From Leptospira licerasiae serovar Varillal str. VAR 010 (GTDB lineage: Bacteria; Spirochaetota; Leptospiria; Leptospirales; Leptospiraceae): a DNA stretch of 64,000 bases. The translations under genes and the position numbers were made by a program. The number at the start of each line of letters is the position of its first letter. The stretch's first letter is position 1. The notes under the pieces are model-generated. The model searched no databases and was not told where the DNA came from. It saw only the letters and a program-made list of their open reading frames with translations. Positions 43,773 through 53,095 of the stretch are shown here, piece after piece. The DNA is taken from assembly GCF_000244755.1 (NCBI RefSeq), contig NZ_AHOO02000009.1:1-64000 (forward strand), given 5' to 3'.

Positions 43773-45556
43773 AAGAAGAATCCCTCGAAAACATTTTAGA
43801 CCAAGAATACGCTAGTTTTTTGACTAAGGAATTTTTAACGTACGCAAAAGGAACTCAGTACGAAGTTCTATTTTCCTGGAATCTTTCTTTGATCCAAGCG
43901 TCTAAAACAGGAAATCTTGCAATTCCATTCTCCGAAAAAGGCCCGATCTCGGATATTTTATTCAAAAGAAGGGACAATCTATTATATTTTTCTAAAGTTT
44001 TCTCTCAGCTAACCACAGTGGAAAATGGTTTCGGGAATTTACTTAAAACCGGCACGGCAACTAAACCTGAAAAAATACAGGAAGTCCTAAAAGAACTCAT
44101 CTCCACCAATCCCCTTTCTATTAAAAAAGGAGGTAAAGAATACGTACTTTGCGGAGAAGGAGAACAAAAAGATGCCTTAGAAAAAGCTCTAAGTCATCCG
44201 TTCTTTGTTCTTACTGGCGGACCGGGGACCGGAAAAACGACTGTAGTTGCAAATGTGATCCGGGGACTTTTGCGTTTAGGTTACGATCTAAAACAGATCG
44301 GACTTGCGGCCCCCACAGGAAGAGCGGCGCAAAGATTAAAAGAATCTCTAGAGAATACGATCTCGAACCTCCGTACAAAAAACAAATTGGATGATTCCAT
44401 TTCAGAGATCCCGACTTCCACATTGCATAGGCTTTTGGAATACAATCCTAGAAAGAGAAAGTATAAATACGGTAAAAATTTCCCTCTCCCCTATAGAGTG
44501 ATCATCTTGGACGAGGTGTCTATGGTGGATCTGCACATGATGTATAGATTGATGGAAGCATTACCATTGGGCTTGGAAAATTTCAGATTTATACTTTTAG
44601 GAGATCCGAACCAGTTGCCTAGTGTGGAAGCTGGAGCGATCCTTTCGGATCTAGTCATATCCTTAAAAAAACTAAATTCTGAAAACCTAATAGAATTAAA
44701 AACAAGTCATAGACAAGAGGAAGAATTTTCTTCTATCTCCAAAGCGGCTGAAATTTGTGTAAAAGATAATATCTCTTTGTCGGAATTCCAGAAAAATCTC
44801 CCGAAATCCCTGCACATAGACTCCGTTTTCCTAGGTCCATCAAAAGAAGATCTAAAAGGTTTTTATCAGATTAGATTGGATTACAAAAAAGAATGGAAAG
44901 AATTCTTAAAAAGGACCGCGGAAGAAAAGATCCTGCCCATATTTTCCAAACTTCCCAATCCAAATTCTCCCAAAGAATTAAAAGAATACCTAAACAAAGA
45001 TCTAAATCGATTTAAAATACTTACAATTTTACGAAATGGGATTTTCGGAAGCGAGTTCATCAACAAAGAACTGACTGAATTGATCCTTCATCATAAAAAA
45101 GGAAATCTAGTACAGATCGGGACTAAAACGTATTTTTCAGGATTACCTATACTTATCACAAAAAACGATAGAGTGAGAGGTGTTTATAACGGAGATACAG
45201 GTCTCGTTTTAGAAGTCCAAACTCCGAACGGCGGAAGTGAATTAAGAGCATTATTCTTTATAGAAGGAGAGATCCGAGACTTTGCGTTGGATACTCTTCC
45301 TCCTCATGAACCTGCATTTGCGATCACGGTGCATAAGTCCCAAGGCTCGGAATATGATTCTGTTTTTATAATATATCCTCCGGATCCGGTCGAACCGGAC
45401 ACTGCAGAAGTCTCCTTGGAATTGTTCAAAAAGGAAATTTTATATACTGCGATCACTAGAGCAAAACGATCTGCGTTTTTGGTTTCGGAAGAAAAACTTT
45501 TAGAATATTCTCTCCGAAACCGTTTTGAACGATTGACCGGTTTTAAACTAGGCTAA
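43769..45556 (+). CDS. recD: Exodeoxyribonuclease V subunit alpha (RecD)
   Basis: This 595-aa SF1B 5'-3' helicase has T-G-G-P-G-T-G-K-T-T (Walker A), A-A-P-T-G-R-A-A-Q-R-L, I-L-D-E-V-S-M-V-D (Walker B), L-G-D-P-N-Q-L-P-S-V-E-A-G, V-H-K-S-Q-G-S-E-Y-D and T-A-I-T-R-A-K. Complete by length. It overlaps recB by 4 bp, completing recC-recB-recD in the usual order. With RecBC it forms the enzyme that repairs double-strand breaks and degrades foreign linear DNA. Confidence 0.95.
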   Translation: MKEESLENILDQEYASFLTKEFLTYAKGTQYEVLFSWNLSLIQASKTGNLAIPFSEKGPISDILFKRRDNLLYFSKVFSQLTTVENGFGNLLKTGTATKPEKIQEVLKELISTNPLSIKKGGKEYVLCGEGEQKDALEKALSHPFFVLTGGPGTGKTTVVANVIRGLLRLGYDLKQIGLAAPTGRAAQRLKESLENTISNLRTKNKLDDSISEIPTSTLHRLLEYNPRKRKYKYGKNFPLPYRVIILDEVSMVDLHMMYRLMEALPLGLENFRFILLGDPNQLPSVEAGAILSDLVISLKKLNSENLIELKTSHRQEEEFSSISKAAEICVKDNISLSEFQKNLPKSLHIDSVFLGPSKEDLKGFYQIRLDYKKEWKEFLKRTAEEKILPIFSKLPNPNSPKELKEYLNKDLNRFKILTILRNGIFGSEFINKELTELILHHKKGNLVQIGTKTYFSGLPILITKNDRVRGVYNGDTGLVLEVQTPNGGSELRALFFIEGEIRDFALDTLPPHEPAFAITVHKSQGSEYDSVFIIYPPDPVEPDTAEVSLELFKKEILYTAITRAKRSAFLVSEEKLLEYSLRNRFERLTGFKLG

Positions 45557-45557
45557 T

Positions 45558-48398
45558 CTACTTATGATCTCTGGTATATACTCCGTCCCAAGATGTCGGA
45601 GGCGGTGTTTTTTTATATTCATTGCATCTTTCTACAAGTAAATGCACCGCCTTATCTTCCTTACCTTTCGCTTTCTCGGATTCTTTGAATTTTTTAACGG
45701 CGGCGTCCCATTTGCGGTCCAAATACAACGCTAAACCTTCTTCATATAGACCGACGATCTCTTTTTTGGCGGAAGCGACACCTTTCAATTCTGAGATAGC
45801 CTCATATAAGATTACAGGCTCATTCTTACCTTTCACTCGGACTAAATCCAATTTTCTTGTAAAAATAGAATCCTTAATCTCGGAATGGACCGAATCCGAA
45901 ACTAAAATGGAAACTCCATAATCTTTACCCGCAGCTTCCAAACGAGCCGCAAGATTTACCGTGTCCCCCATCATAGTATATGACGCGAGTGCGTCGGTCC
46001 CCATAAATCCGACTTTTGCAAGTCCGGTATTCAGACCGATCCGGATCTGCATGTCCCTTGCATCCGGAATATATTTTTGACCCTTCTTCCAACCGGATCG
46101 TAACTCTTCTAGTTTCTCCAACATTTTGATGGAGGCACGAGTCGCTTTCAAACAATGACCTTCCACATCTACAGGCGCGTTAAAAATTCCCACGATTGCA
46201 TCCCCGATGTACTTATCCAAAACTCCATCGTGTTCTTTTAAGATCAGAGTCATTGCGGAAAGATACTCGTTCAGAAGTTCGGACAATTCTACGGAACTTA
46301 ACTTTTCACTAATATTAGAAAACCCTGCTACATCTGAGAAAAATGCAGTTACTCTTTTTTCGGTACCTCTTTTGAGAGCTGCAAGATCCTTCATAGCCTC
46401 GCCGATCACGACAGGGTCGATCATACTTCCTAGGATACCTTTGATCTTTTCCCTTTCTCGAAGCCCTGTCACCATTTGGTTGAGAGCGACGGAAAGATTC
46501 CCGAATTCGTCGCTTCCACCTTGCTCGAATTCTACGTTCAGATTTCCCTTTCCTACTTGTTCCGCATTTCGAATGAGACGTTTGATCTTTTGGACCACAA
46601 AGCCCGAGATGAACACAGCTAAGAAAATGGAAAATCCGCAGATACCCAATGCGGAAAGTACCGCTCTGTCCCTGTTGCGGCGAATGGATTCCAAACCTTC
46701 CGTTCTATCCACTACGGTTCGGATCACTCCGGAAAAATTAGAAGCTAATACAACTGTAGGAAGATCATCCGACGTTTCTGAAATTAAAGGTGTCGCATCT
46801 AATTTCCAAAGGATCTGTTCTGCTTCCGTTCTACTGTTCCCGATAATCCCATCCGGAAAGAGAGCCTTTAATTTTGCAGTAGGGGTTTCACTTTCCCCTG
46901 AATAGATCCATTCTCTGATTGCATTCCAACGCTTTTGGAAAATTTCCTTTCCTTCTTCCGATTGCACCGATCTACCGTAGTCTGAACCGTCCGGTCTGAA
47001 CCTAAGTAAGATTTGATCTTCCAATGCGGAATCCCTGATAGAACCGAAAGATTCTACTTCTAGTTCTTCCTCTTCTTTAGGAGGATTGTTCCTTAAATAT
47101 GTAGCGTATAATAAATTTCTCTTACGAACAAGAGCGGCGTATTGTGTATATTGGGTTTTAAAATCTTTGTCCTTAAAAGGAGGAACGGGAGGCTTTTTCT
47201 CTTTTAGAGCTTTCAACCTTGCTTCTAAAATAGGAGTGATTTTAGAAAGTTCCGATAAGATTTCCTGTTCTTCTCTTAAATAATTGGTCCAAGGACCTAG
47301 AGTGTTTCTCCTAGATTCCAAAAGTTTAGCTCTTTCGGTAGATGCAGGATTTCTAAAATGGGGAGAATACAAAGCCTGTAATTCTAAACCGTTTTGTTGG
47401 AAAGAAGTAGGACGGATCTCTCCTAAAACTCCTGCTCCTTCTAAAAGGGAACTGAGTGCGGATTTTAAACCTTCTTCCAAGTTCTCCTCCATAGGAGCCT
47501 GGTTGAGAGAAGATTCGGAATCGAAAATTTTAGTATCTAATGTCGGCTCGGAAGCTTCTCCCGGAATGATCCCTGAAACAGGAAATGTTTGGATCCTGAA
47601 TCTGCCTGTATCTAATCCTAATTCTTTGATCTTTCTCTTTTTGGAATCCGCAAGAATAGCGACTATACTCTCATCCAGATCGGATCTGAGTTTTCTAGCT
47701 AAAAGAGATTTTTTGCGAAGTTCTTCTTCTGCTGCGGAAATCTCGGTTTGGTCCGGTTTTTCCTGATTTTCTTTTAATTCGCCTAGACGTTTTCTGATTT
47801 GGTTCGCTTCTCTATCCGCAAATACGAATTTTTTAGCCATTGCCTGGAGGCGCGCAAATTCTTTGTCGCTAACTACCCCATCACCACCGTGTTGGAGCTG
47901 GGTTCGGATGTTTTTTTCTAGAACCTGTATATCATCTTTGGAAAGATAAGCGGAATAATACGTATCCAAAGTTTTTCGGACCGTATTCTTTCCCAAGGCT
48001 CCGAACAAGCTGGTCTTGATCCCGAAAAAGGAAACTTTCTTTTCCTGAACTACCGTCTTAGTCGTTTTATATTTTTTTAATGCTTCTGTCTGCTTACTTA
48101 CCCGGTCCCGAAATTCCTCGATCCGGATCAAACTTTGGGAGATATTGTCCAATTCTAGAACGAGAGAAGAGATATATTTTCTAGAAATCGCGGCTTCTCT
48201 GTCGTAACTGTCGGTAAGGATCTCGGTTTGTTGCCTTACATAAATGAAGGAAAGGATTAAAATAGTGAGAACGATCAGACTTCCGGTAAACCAGGCGAGT
48301 TTTGCTCGAATTCCTGAATAAAATAGTCTCGGAAGAACTAGAGTAAGATCTAAGATTTTTTGCCCGAAACTCTGATTGTGCGAAGTCTGTGTACCCAT
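45558..48398 (-). CDS. Membrane class III adenylate/guanylate cyclase with HAMP
   Basis: This 946-aa protein has membrane helix 1 near residues 35-55 and an unusually long extracytoplasmic segment (about 55-590), rich in coiled coil and without a family I recognise. Helix 2 follows near 595-615, then HAMP (L-I-R-N-A-E-Q-V-G-K-G-N-L). The class III cyclase domain has F-F-S-D-V-A-G-F-S, Y-I-G-D-A-I-V-G-I-F and M-G-D-T-V-N-L-A-A-R-L-E-A. A short C-terminal helical repeat follows. It makes cAMP or cGMP in response to an external cue; the nucleotide is unclear. Convergent with recD, 1 bp apart. Confidence 0.92.
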   Translation of the reverse strand: MGTQTSHNQSFGQKILDLTLVLPRLFYSGIRAKLAWFTGSLIVLTILILSFIYVRQQTEILTDSYDREAAISRKYISSLVLELDNISQSLIRIEEFRDRVSKQTEALKKYKTTKTVVQEKKVSFFGIKTSLFGALGKNTVRKTLDTYYSAYLSKDDIQVLEKNIRTQLQHGGDGVVSDKEFARLQAMAKKFVFADREANQIRKRLGELKENQEKPDQTEISAAEEELRKKSLLARKLRSDLDESIVAILADSKKRKIKELGLDTGRFRIQTFPVSGIIPGEASEPTLDTKIFDSESSLNQAPMEENLEEGLKSALSSLLEGAGVLGEIRPTSFQQNGLELQALYSPHFRNPASTERAKLLESRRNTLGPWTNYLREEQEILSELSKITPILEARLKALKEKKPPVPPFKDKDFKTQYTQYAALVRKRNLLYATYLRNNPPKEEEELEVESFGSIRDSALEDQILLRFRPDGSDYGRSVQSEEGKEIFQKRWNAIREWIYSGESETPTAKLKALFPDGIIGNSRTEAEQILWKLDATPLISETSDDLPTVVLASNFSGVIRTVVDRTEGLESIRRNRDRAVLSALGICGFSIFLAVFISGFVVQKIKRLIRNAEQVGKGNLNVEFEQGGSDEFGNLSVALNQMVTGLREREKIKGILGSMIDPVVIGEAMKDLAALKRGTEKRVTAFFSDVAGFSNISEKLSSVELSELLNEYLSAMTLILKEHDGVLDKYIGDAIVGIFNAPVDVEGHCLKATRASIKMLEKLEELRSGWKKGQKYIPDARDMQIRIGLNTGLAKVGFMGTDALASYTMMGDTVNLAARLEAAGKDYGVSILVSDSVHSEIKDSIFTRKLDLVRVKGKNEPVILYEAISELKGVASAKKEIVGLYEEGLALYLDRKWDAAVKKFKESEKAKGKEDKAVHLLVERCNEYKKTPPPTSWDGVYTRDHK

Positions 48399-48470
48399 AT
48401 AATAGTAACAGCGCCAGTCGGAATTTTTTCTGGCAAGCCTATAAAATTTGGAAATTTATTTCGGAATGGG

Positions 48471-48947
48471 TTAGAATAATTTTTCGTAACTTGCTGTTCT
48501 ATAGTCTGCGGTCAGGTAGAAGGTATGGGAACAAGACGGACATCGATAGTTTCCTTTCCCCTGCACTCTCAATATCTGAAGACAAGCCGGACAAGTCGTA
48601 GTACTTTCGTTAGGTTCGAAGCTCGGATCTGCATTTTGCCCGGAGACTAGATAATATTTCGCTTCTTCTCTGGTTTTGAAATATGGGATTTTTTCTCGGA
48701 GCCCCAGGCGATTCCAATCTCCCATCAGACTTTCCGACAATCCGCAGGCTGCATATTTGGAATTCAAATGAGTGAGAGAAGAATTTTTGAGAGAAAGCAA
48801 ACCGCTCTCTTCCCAGACTTGGAGGTCTCTGGCATCCAGTAGAATTCTGTGGGGCTCGCTTCGAAGTAAAGGATCCGTTTTTTCTCGGAAAGTGTTCCCG
48901 AGTATCGAATCCAGTTTGCCTTGTAAATTGACGATCAATTCTTTCAC
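48471..48947 (-). CDS. STAS-like protein with C-terminal zinc ribbon
   Basis: This 158-aa protein's first 85 residues look like a STAS domain (L-I-V-N-L-Q-G-K-L-D-S-I-L, H-R-I-L-L-D-A-R-D-L, L-S-L-K-N-S). The C-terminal 45 residues hold C-P-A-C and C-P-S-C, which should bind one zinc ion. It may be a signalling or anti-sigma-antagonist-like protein with a nucleic-acid or protein-binding ribbon (inference). It lies 72 bp upstream of the cyclase gene on the same strand and could share its operon. Confidence 0.6.
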   Translation of the reverse strand: MKELIVNLQGKLDSILGNTFREKTDPLLRSEPHRILLDARDLQVWEESGLLSLKNSSLTHLNSKYAACGLSESLMGDWNRLGLREKIPYFKTREEAKYYLVSGQNADPSFEPNESTTTCPACLQILRVQGKGNYRCPSCSHTFYLTADYRTASYEKLF

Positions 48948-49052
48948 TAGAATAAAAGCCCTTTAAAGTTTCGAATCAGATCGGGTTTTTAAGCAACCTA
49001 AAAAACTCAAAAAGATTGGACTTTTCCTCACCTGCGACATTTTTTTTACTTA

Positions 49053-50939
49053 ATGGGTCAATGGAATCGTCGAAGCCTTCTTTTCCCTTTGGATTTAAGC
49101 TTCATGATCCTCTCCTATTTTTTAGCCCACCTGATCCGTTTCGAATCCACTGCATTTCTGCAGGAGCCTAACGACTTTTTTATTCCTCTACTCATCGTAG
49201 TAGCTTGTCGTTCTTTTGTATTTCTATTTTCGAATATTTACAGATCGATTTGGGCCTACGCTTCCATACACGATCTGGTGGAAATTATTAAAACCACTAT
49301 TCTTTCGTCGCTGATCTCGAATACCGCACTACTATTCTATAACGGATTCGAACATCTTTCCAGAATGATCCCTGTGATAGATACACTTCTTCTTTTGGGA
49401 TTTTTGTGCATACGTAGTCTATCCTGGAGATTAGTGAGAGACCAGTACATTCTACGCAAAAAACAAGGGGATGGAATTCCAACACTCATTCTAGGCGCCG
49501 GAAAAACGGGTGCAACTCTTCTCACAGAGTTGCGAAGGCATAATGATCTGAACCTTCTTCCTTTAGGCCTTCTGGACGATGACGAATCCAAACTAGGCGC
49601 TCATATCCAGGGTGTGCCGGTCCTCGGAAAAATTGACCAGGCAGAATCGCTGATCCGCTCTTTAGAGATCAAAAAAGTATTGATTGCGTTTAGCAATCCG
49701 GACGGAAAGCAGATCGGCAAACTCATCAAAAGTTTTGAATCGGAGAATGTGGATTTTAAGATCCTTCCCTCCTTAGGTTCTTTATTTTTTGATCCGCCCA
49801 AAGTACAACAATTAAGAGAAATCCGGGTAGAAGACGTACTTGGTCGTCCGGTTGTAGACTTAGAAATAGAATCCATTCGTTCTTATATTGCAGGTAAAAC
49901 TGTGCTCATCACCGGAGCCGGCGGTTCTATCGGTAGTGAATTATGCAGGCAGGTCGCGGTATTTAATCCTGCAAAAATGATCCTACTTGATTCTGCAGAA
50001 ACTCCTCTTTATGAGATAGATTACGAACTCAGGAAAGTTTTCAAAGACAGCGGGATCCAATTCAGAGCGGTGATCGCAGATATTAAAAATCCGTTGAGGA
50101 TAAGCTCAGTTTTTGAAACGGATCGTCCGCAAGTAGTATTCCATTCTGCTGCTTACAAACACGTACCTATGATGGAGATCAATCCATCCGAAGCGGTCTT
50201 AAATAATGTACTCGGGACTAAGAACTTAGCTGATATTTCTAGACATTACGGAACAGAACGTTTTGTTTTAATTTCCACAGATAAGGCAGTCAATCCTGTA
50301 AACATTATGGGAGCTTCTAAGAGAGTTGCAGAGTTGTATCTGCAGGCGATCTCTCAAGGCACCAAAACAAAGTTTATCACTGTAAGATTCGGTAATGTGT
50401 TAGGTTCCAGCGGTTCGGTCATTCCTAGATTCAGAGAGCAGATCAGCAATGGTGGTCCTGTAACCGTTACCCATCCGGATATTATCCGCTATTTTATGAC
50501 AATCCCAGAGGCGACACAATTGGTTTTGCAAGCGGCTGCTATGGGAGAGAAGGAAGAAATTTTTCTCTTAGATATGGGAGAACCGATCCGGATCTTAAAT
50601 CTTGCGGAAGATATGATCCGACTTTCCGGTTTCAGGCCTTACACTGATATTCCAATCGTATTCACAGGTTTAAGACCCGGAGAAAAACTTTTCGAAGAAC
50701 TGCTGTTAGATCTAGAAGGGATCAAAAAAACGCACCATCCTAAAATCAGGATTGCAGCCCCCTTAGAGGAAGGAGATCCTAGCAGCTTCCAGGCTAGATT
50801 TAACGCGTTATTAGAAGCGGCAAAATCGGATCGAGAAGAAGAGATTTTCTCTTCTTTTAAGGCGCTCGTGCCTGAATACAAAATGCACAAAGAATATATC
50901 AGCGAGGAGACCTCGCGTAAGTTGAAAAACGATGGATAG
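49053..50939 (+). CDS. Nucleotide-sugar epimerase/dehydratase, WbpM/CapD type
   Basis: This 628-aa protein has four N-terminal membrane helices (about residues 10-125), a CoA-binding-like Rossmann domain (L-G-A-G-K-T-G-A-T-L-L) and an SDR domain from about 285. The SDR domain has T-G-A-G-G-S-I-G-S-E-L-C, S-T-D-K-A-V-N-P-V-N-I-M-G-A-S-K and L-R-P-G-E-K-L-F-E-E-L. This is the layout of membrane UDP-GlcNAc 4,6-dehydratases such as WbpM, which make amino-deoxy sugars for LPS or glycosylation. It overlaps the next gene by 8 bp. Confidence 0.93.
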   Translation: MGQWNRRSLLFPLDLSFMILSYFLAHLIRFESTAFLQEPNDFFIPLLIVVACRSFVFLFSNIYRSIWAYASIHDLVEIIKTTILSSLISNTALLFYNGFEHLSRMIPVIDTLLLLGFLCIRSLSWRLVRDQYILRKKQGDGIPTLILGAGKTGATLLTELRRHNDLNLLPLGLLDDDESKLGAHIQGVPVLGKIDQAESLIRSLEIKKVLIAFSNPDGKQIGKLIKSFESENVDFKILPSLGSLFFDPPKVQQLREIRVEDVLGRPVVDLEIESIRSYIAGKTVLITGAGGSIGSELCRQVAVFNPAKMILLDSAETPLYEIDYELRKVFKDSGIQFRAVIADIKNPLRISSVFETDRPQVVFHSAAYKHVPMMEINPSEAVLNNVLGTKNLADISRHYGTERFVLISTDKAVNPVNIMGASKRVAELYLQAISQGTKTKFITVRFGNVLGSSGSVIPRFREQISNGGPVTVTHPDIIRYFMTIPEATQLVLQAAAMGEKEEIFLLDMGEPIRILNLAEDMIRLSGFRPYTDIPIVFTGLRPGEKLFEELLLDLEGIKKTHHPKIRIAAPLEEGDPSSFQARFNALLEAAKSDREEEIFSSFKALVPEYKMHKEYISEETSRKLKNDG

Positions 50940-51411
50940 TCCGAATTTAGAAGACATACAGGCACTTCGAGAATTCAAAAAACAACTCTTCTCAGTTTAC
51001 TGGGAAAGGTTCGGCACCTTCTACGTGCACGTCATGCCTCACCCCGATCTAAAGATCGGAAAAAGAGGACTCGTAGGAGATGAGCCAGAGTCAGGTATCA
51101 TCCTAGTCATTGGGCCCCGCGCCGCAAGAGACATCAGAATAGAAGAAGAATGGGTCTACGCAGAACTACAGTTCGGCTATACCTGGGAAGAAGTCTTCTT
51201 ACCCTGGGACGGAATTTTCAGATATTTCGACAAGTCCCAGCAAACAGTCACTCAAATGAGAATTTATTTAGGTAAACCGGACATCCCTCCTAAAAAAGAG
51301 GAAACTTCTTCAGCGGATACCAAGGAAGAAGTTTCCGATCTAGGATCCGGATCTTCAAAACGAAAAGATAATGTAATCCAAGTAGACTTCGGGAGTAAGA
51401 CAAAGAAATGA
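50932..51411 (+). CDS. SspB-like ClpXP adaptor (tentative)
   Basis: This 159-aa protein's central part reads W-V-Y-A-E-L-Q-F-G-Y-T-W-E-E-V-F-L-P-W-D-G-I-F-R-Y-F, the beta strands and P-W-x-x-I-F signature of SspB. It is preceded by V-H-V-M-P-H-P-D. The C-terminal tail is disordered and charged and ends N-V-I-Q-V-D-F-G-S-K, like the ClpX-binding tail of SspB. SspB delivers ssrA-tagged proteins to ClpXP. It is translationally coupled to both neighbours (8-bp and 4-bp overlaps), a context not specific to proteolysis. Confidence 0.55.
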   Translation: MDSPNLEDIQALREFKKQLFSVYWERFGTFYVHVMPHPDLKIGKRGLVGDEPESGIILVIGPRAARDIRIEEEWVYAELQFGYTWEEVFLPWDGIFRYFDKSQQTVTQMRIYLGKPDIPPKKEETSSADTKEEVSDLGSGSSKRKDNVIQVDFGSKTKK

Positions 51412-53015
51412 GCAAATACAAATGGTTTGTTGCCGGGGACCTGGATGGATTCTTCGGCCTGATGATCGATAACCTGATCCAAATTTTGGTTTTGGTAGCT
51501 TTGTGTATTGGCTTTTGCGGAATGCCTCAGGATTTCGTATTTAGAGTAGTGATCCCAGGAGCTGCGATCTCTCTTTTGGTCGGAAATCTTTTCTATGCTT
51601 GGCAAGCAAGACAACTTGCACTTGCCGAAAACAGAAGTGATGTCACCGCATTACCTTATGGGATCAATACCGTTTCCTTATTCGCATTCGTCTTTTTCGT
51701 AATGTTCCCGGTGTATCAAAAAACGAATAGTTATAAAGCAGCTTGGTCTATCGGACTTCTTGCAAGTTTTGTATCCGGTTTGATCGAATTTTTCGGAGCA
51801 TTCGTTGCGGAGAAGATCCGTAAGGCAACTCCAAGAGCAGCGCTTCTTTCTGCGTTAGCCGGGATTGCTCTTACATTCATCTCCATGGACTTTTTGGTCC
51901 GTACATTCTTAAATCCTCTTGTCGCTTTCGTTCCGTTCGGAATTATTCTTTTGCAATATTTCGGAAGAGTGGTTTTTCCATTTAAGATCCCAGGTGGGCT
52001 CATCTCAGTCATCGTAGGGACATTGCTCGCATGGTATCTTCCCCATATCACCGGAAAACAAATGATGGATGGAGCTGCGTTACACTCCTCGATCGACTTT
52101 GGATTTAATTTCCCGGTTTGGAGCGGCGGAGATCTATTCGAAGCCTGGAGCCAGATCGGGATCAGAGAATATCTGTCAGTGATCTTACCGATGGGAATAT
52201 TTAACGTAATCGGTTCCTTGCAGAACATAGAATCAGCGGAAGCTGCGGGAGATAAATATAACACCAGAAATTCTCTTATGATGAACGGTGTAGGAACAAT
52301 CGTAGGCTCTTTGTTTGGATCCCCTTTCCCGACCACAATTTATATCGGGCATCCAGGTTGGAAATCTCTCGGAGCTAGATCCGGTTATTCCAGCTTGAAC
52401 GGTATCTTTATGACTTTGATCGCGTTCTTCGGTTTGGTCAGTTTTGTATGCGCTCTCATCCCTGTGGAAGCCGGCATGGCAATCGTACTTTGGATCGGTA
52501 TCGTGATCGGTGCACAAGCATTCGAAGCTACACCTACTAGACACGCACCTGCGGTCGTACTTGGACTTCTTCCCGCTCTTGCCGGTTGGGGAGTTTTGAT
52601 GATCCAAAGCGCATTCAATTATGCGGCTCCCATTCTTTCAAAAGCGATAGAAGGAACCGAGGCTGCTTCTAAAACCCAAAACATCTGGCTTTCTTCCGTG
52701 CCGTTAGATCAGCCTATTTTCCCGTATTCTTTAGGCGGACTTTTGAGTCTATCTCAGGGATTTTTACTTTCTTCTATGGTTTGGGCCGCGATCGCAACAT
52801 TTGTGATCGATAGAGATTTTAAAAAGGCGATCATTGCTAGTTTGATCGGTGCATTTCTTGCTGGGACAGGGTTTATACATTCTTATTCCTTGGCCGGAAA
52901 CGCAATTTTGAACTCTTTTCAGCTAAATTTGGGTCCATTCGTATGGGCATATTTGTTTCTTGCAGGACTTTTTCTTCTCGCTTCTTTCTTAAAGAAGGAA
53001 CCAAGAGCGGTCTAA
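51408..53015 (+). CDS. NCS2-type (xanthine/uracil/AzgA-like) permease
   Basis: This 535-aa polytopic protein has about 12-14 membrane helices. The NCS2/AzgA-like marks are L-P-Y-G-I-N-T-V-S, a G-V-G-T-I-V-G-S-L-F-G-S-P-F-P-T-T region, G-N-A motifs in the last helices, and an internal I-E-S-A-E-A-A-G. It should import a purine or related base by proton symport; the specific substrate is not clear. It starts inside the SspB-like gene (ATGA) and ends before htpX, with which it may not share a promoter. Confidence 0.85.
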   Translation: MSKYKWFVAGDLDGFFGLMIDNLIQILVLVALCIGFCGMPQDFVFRVVIPGAAISLLVGNLFYAWQARQLALAENRSDVTALPYGINTVSLFAFVFFVMFPVYQKTNSYKAAWSIGLLASFVSGLIEFFGAFVAEKIRKATPRAALLSALAGIALTFISMDFLVRTFLNPLVAFVPFGIILLQYFGRVVFPFKIPGGLISVIVGTLLAWYLPHITGKQMMDGAALHSSIDFGFNFPVWSGGDLFEAWSQIGIREYLSVILPMGIFNVIGSLQNIESAEAAGDKYNTRNSLMMNGVGTIVGSLFGSPFPTTIYIGHPGWKSLGARSGYSSLNGIFMTLIAFFGLVSFVCALIPVEAGMAIVLWIGIVIGAQAFEATPTRHAPAVVLGLLPALAGWGVLMIQSAFNYAAPILSKAIEGTEAASKTQNIWLSSVPLDQPIFPYSLGGLLSLSQGFLLSSMVWAAIATFVIDRDFKKAIIASLIGAFLAGTGFIHSYSLAGNAILNSFQLNLGPFVWAYLFLAGLFLLASFLKKEPRAV

Positions 53016-53095
53016 TTAGTACCGGAATTTAGAAGACCGGCGGGCACGGAGTTACCGAGGCCTAAAAAACTTCTAAAAAGGAGAACTGTTCGCCT

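Noticed and set aside
51731..52336. 201-aa minus-strand frame inside the permease gene (and 52233-52607)
   Set aside because: Antisense to the membrane protein; composition typical of a shadow.
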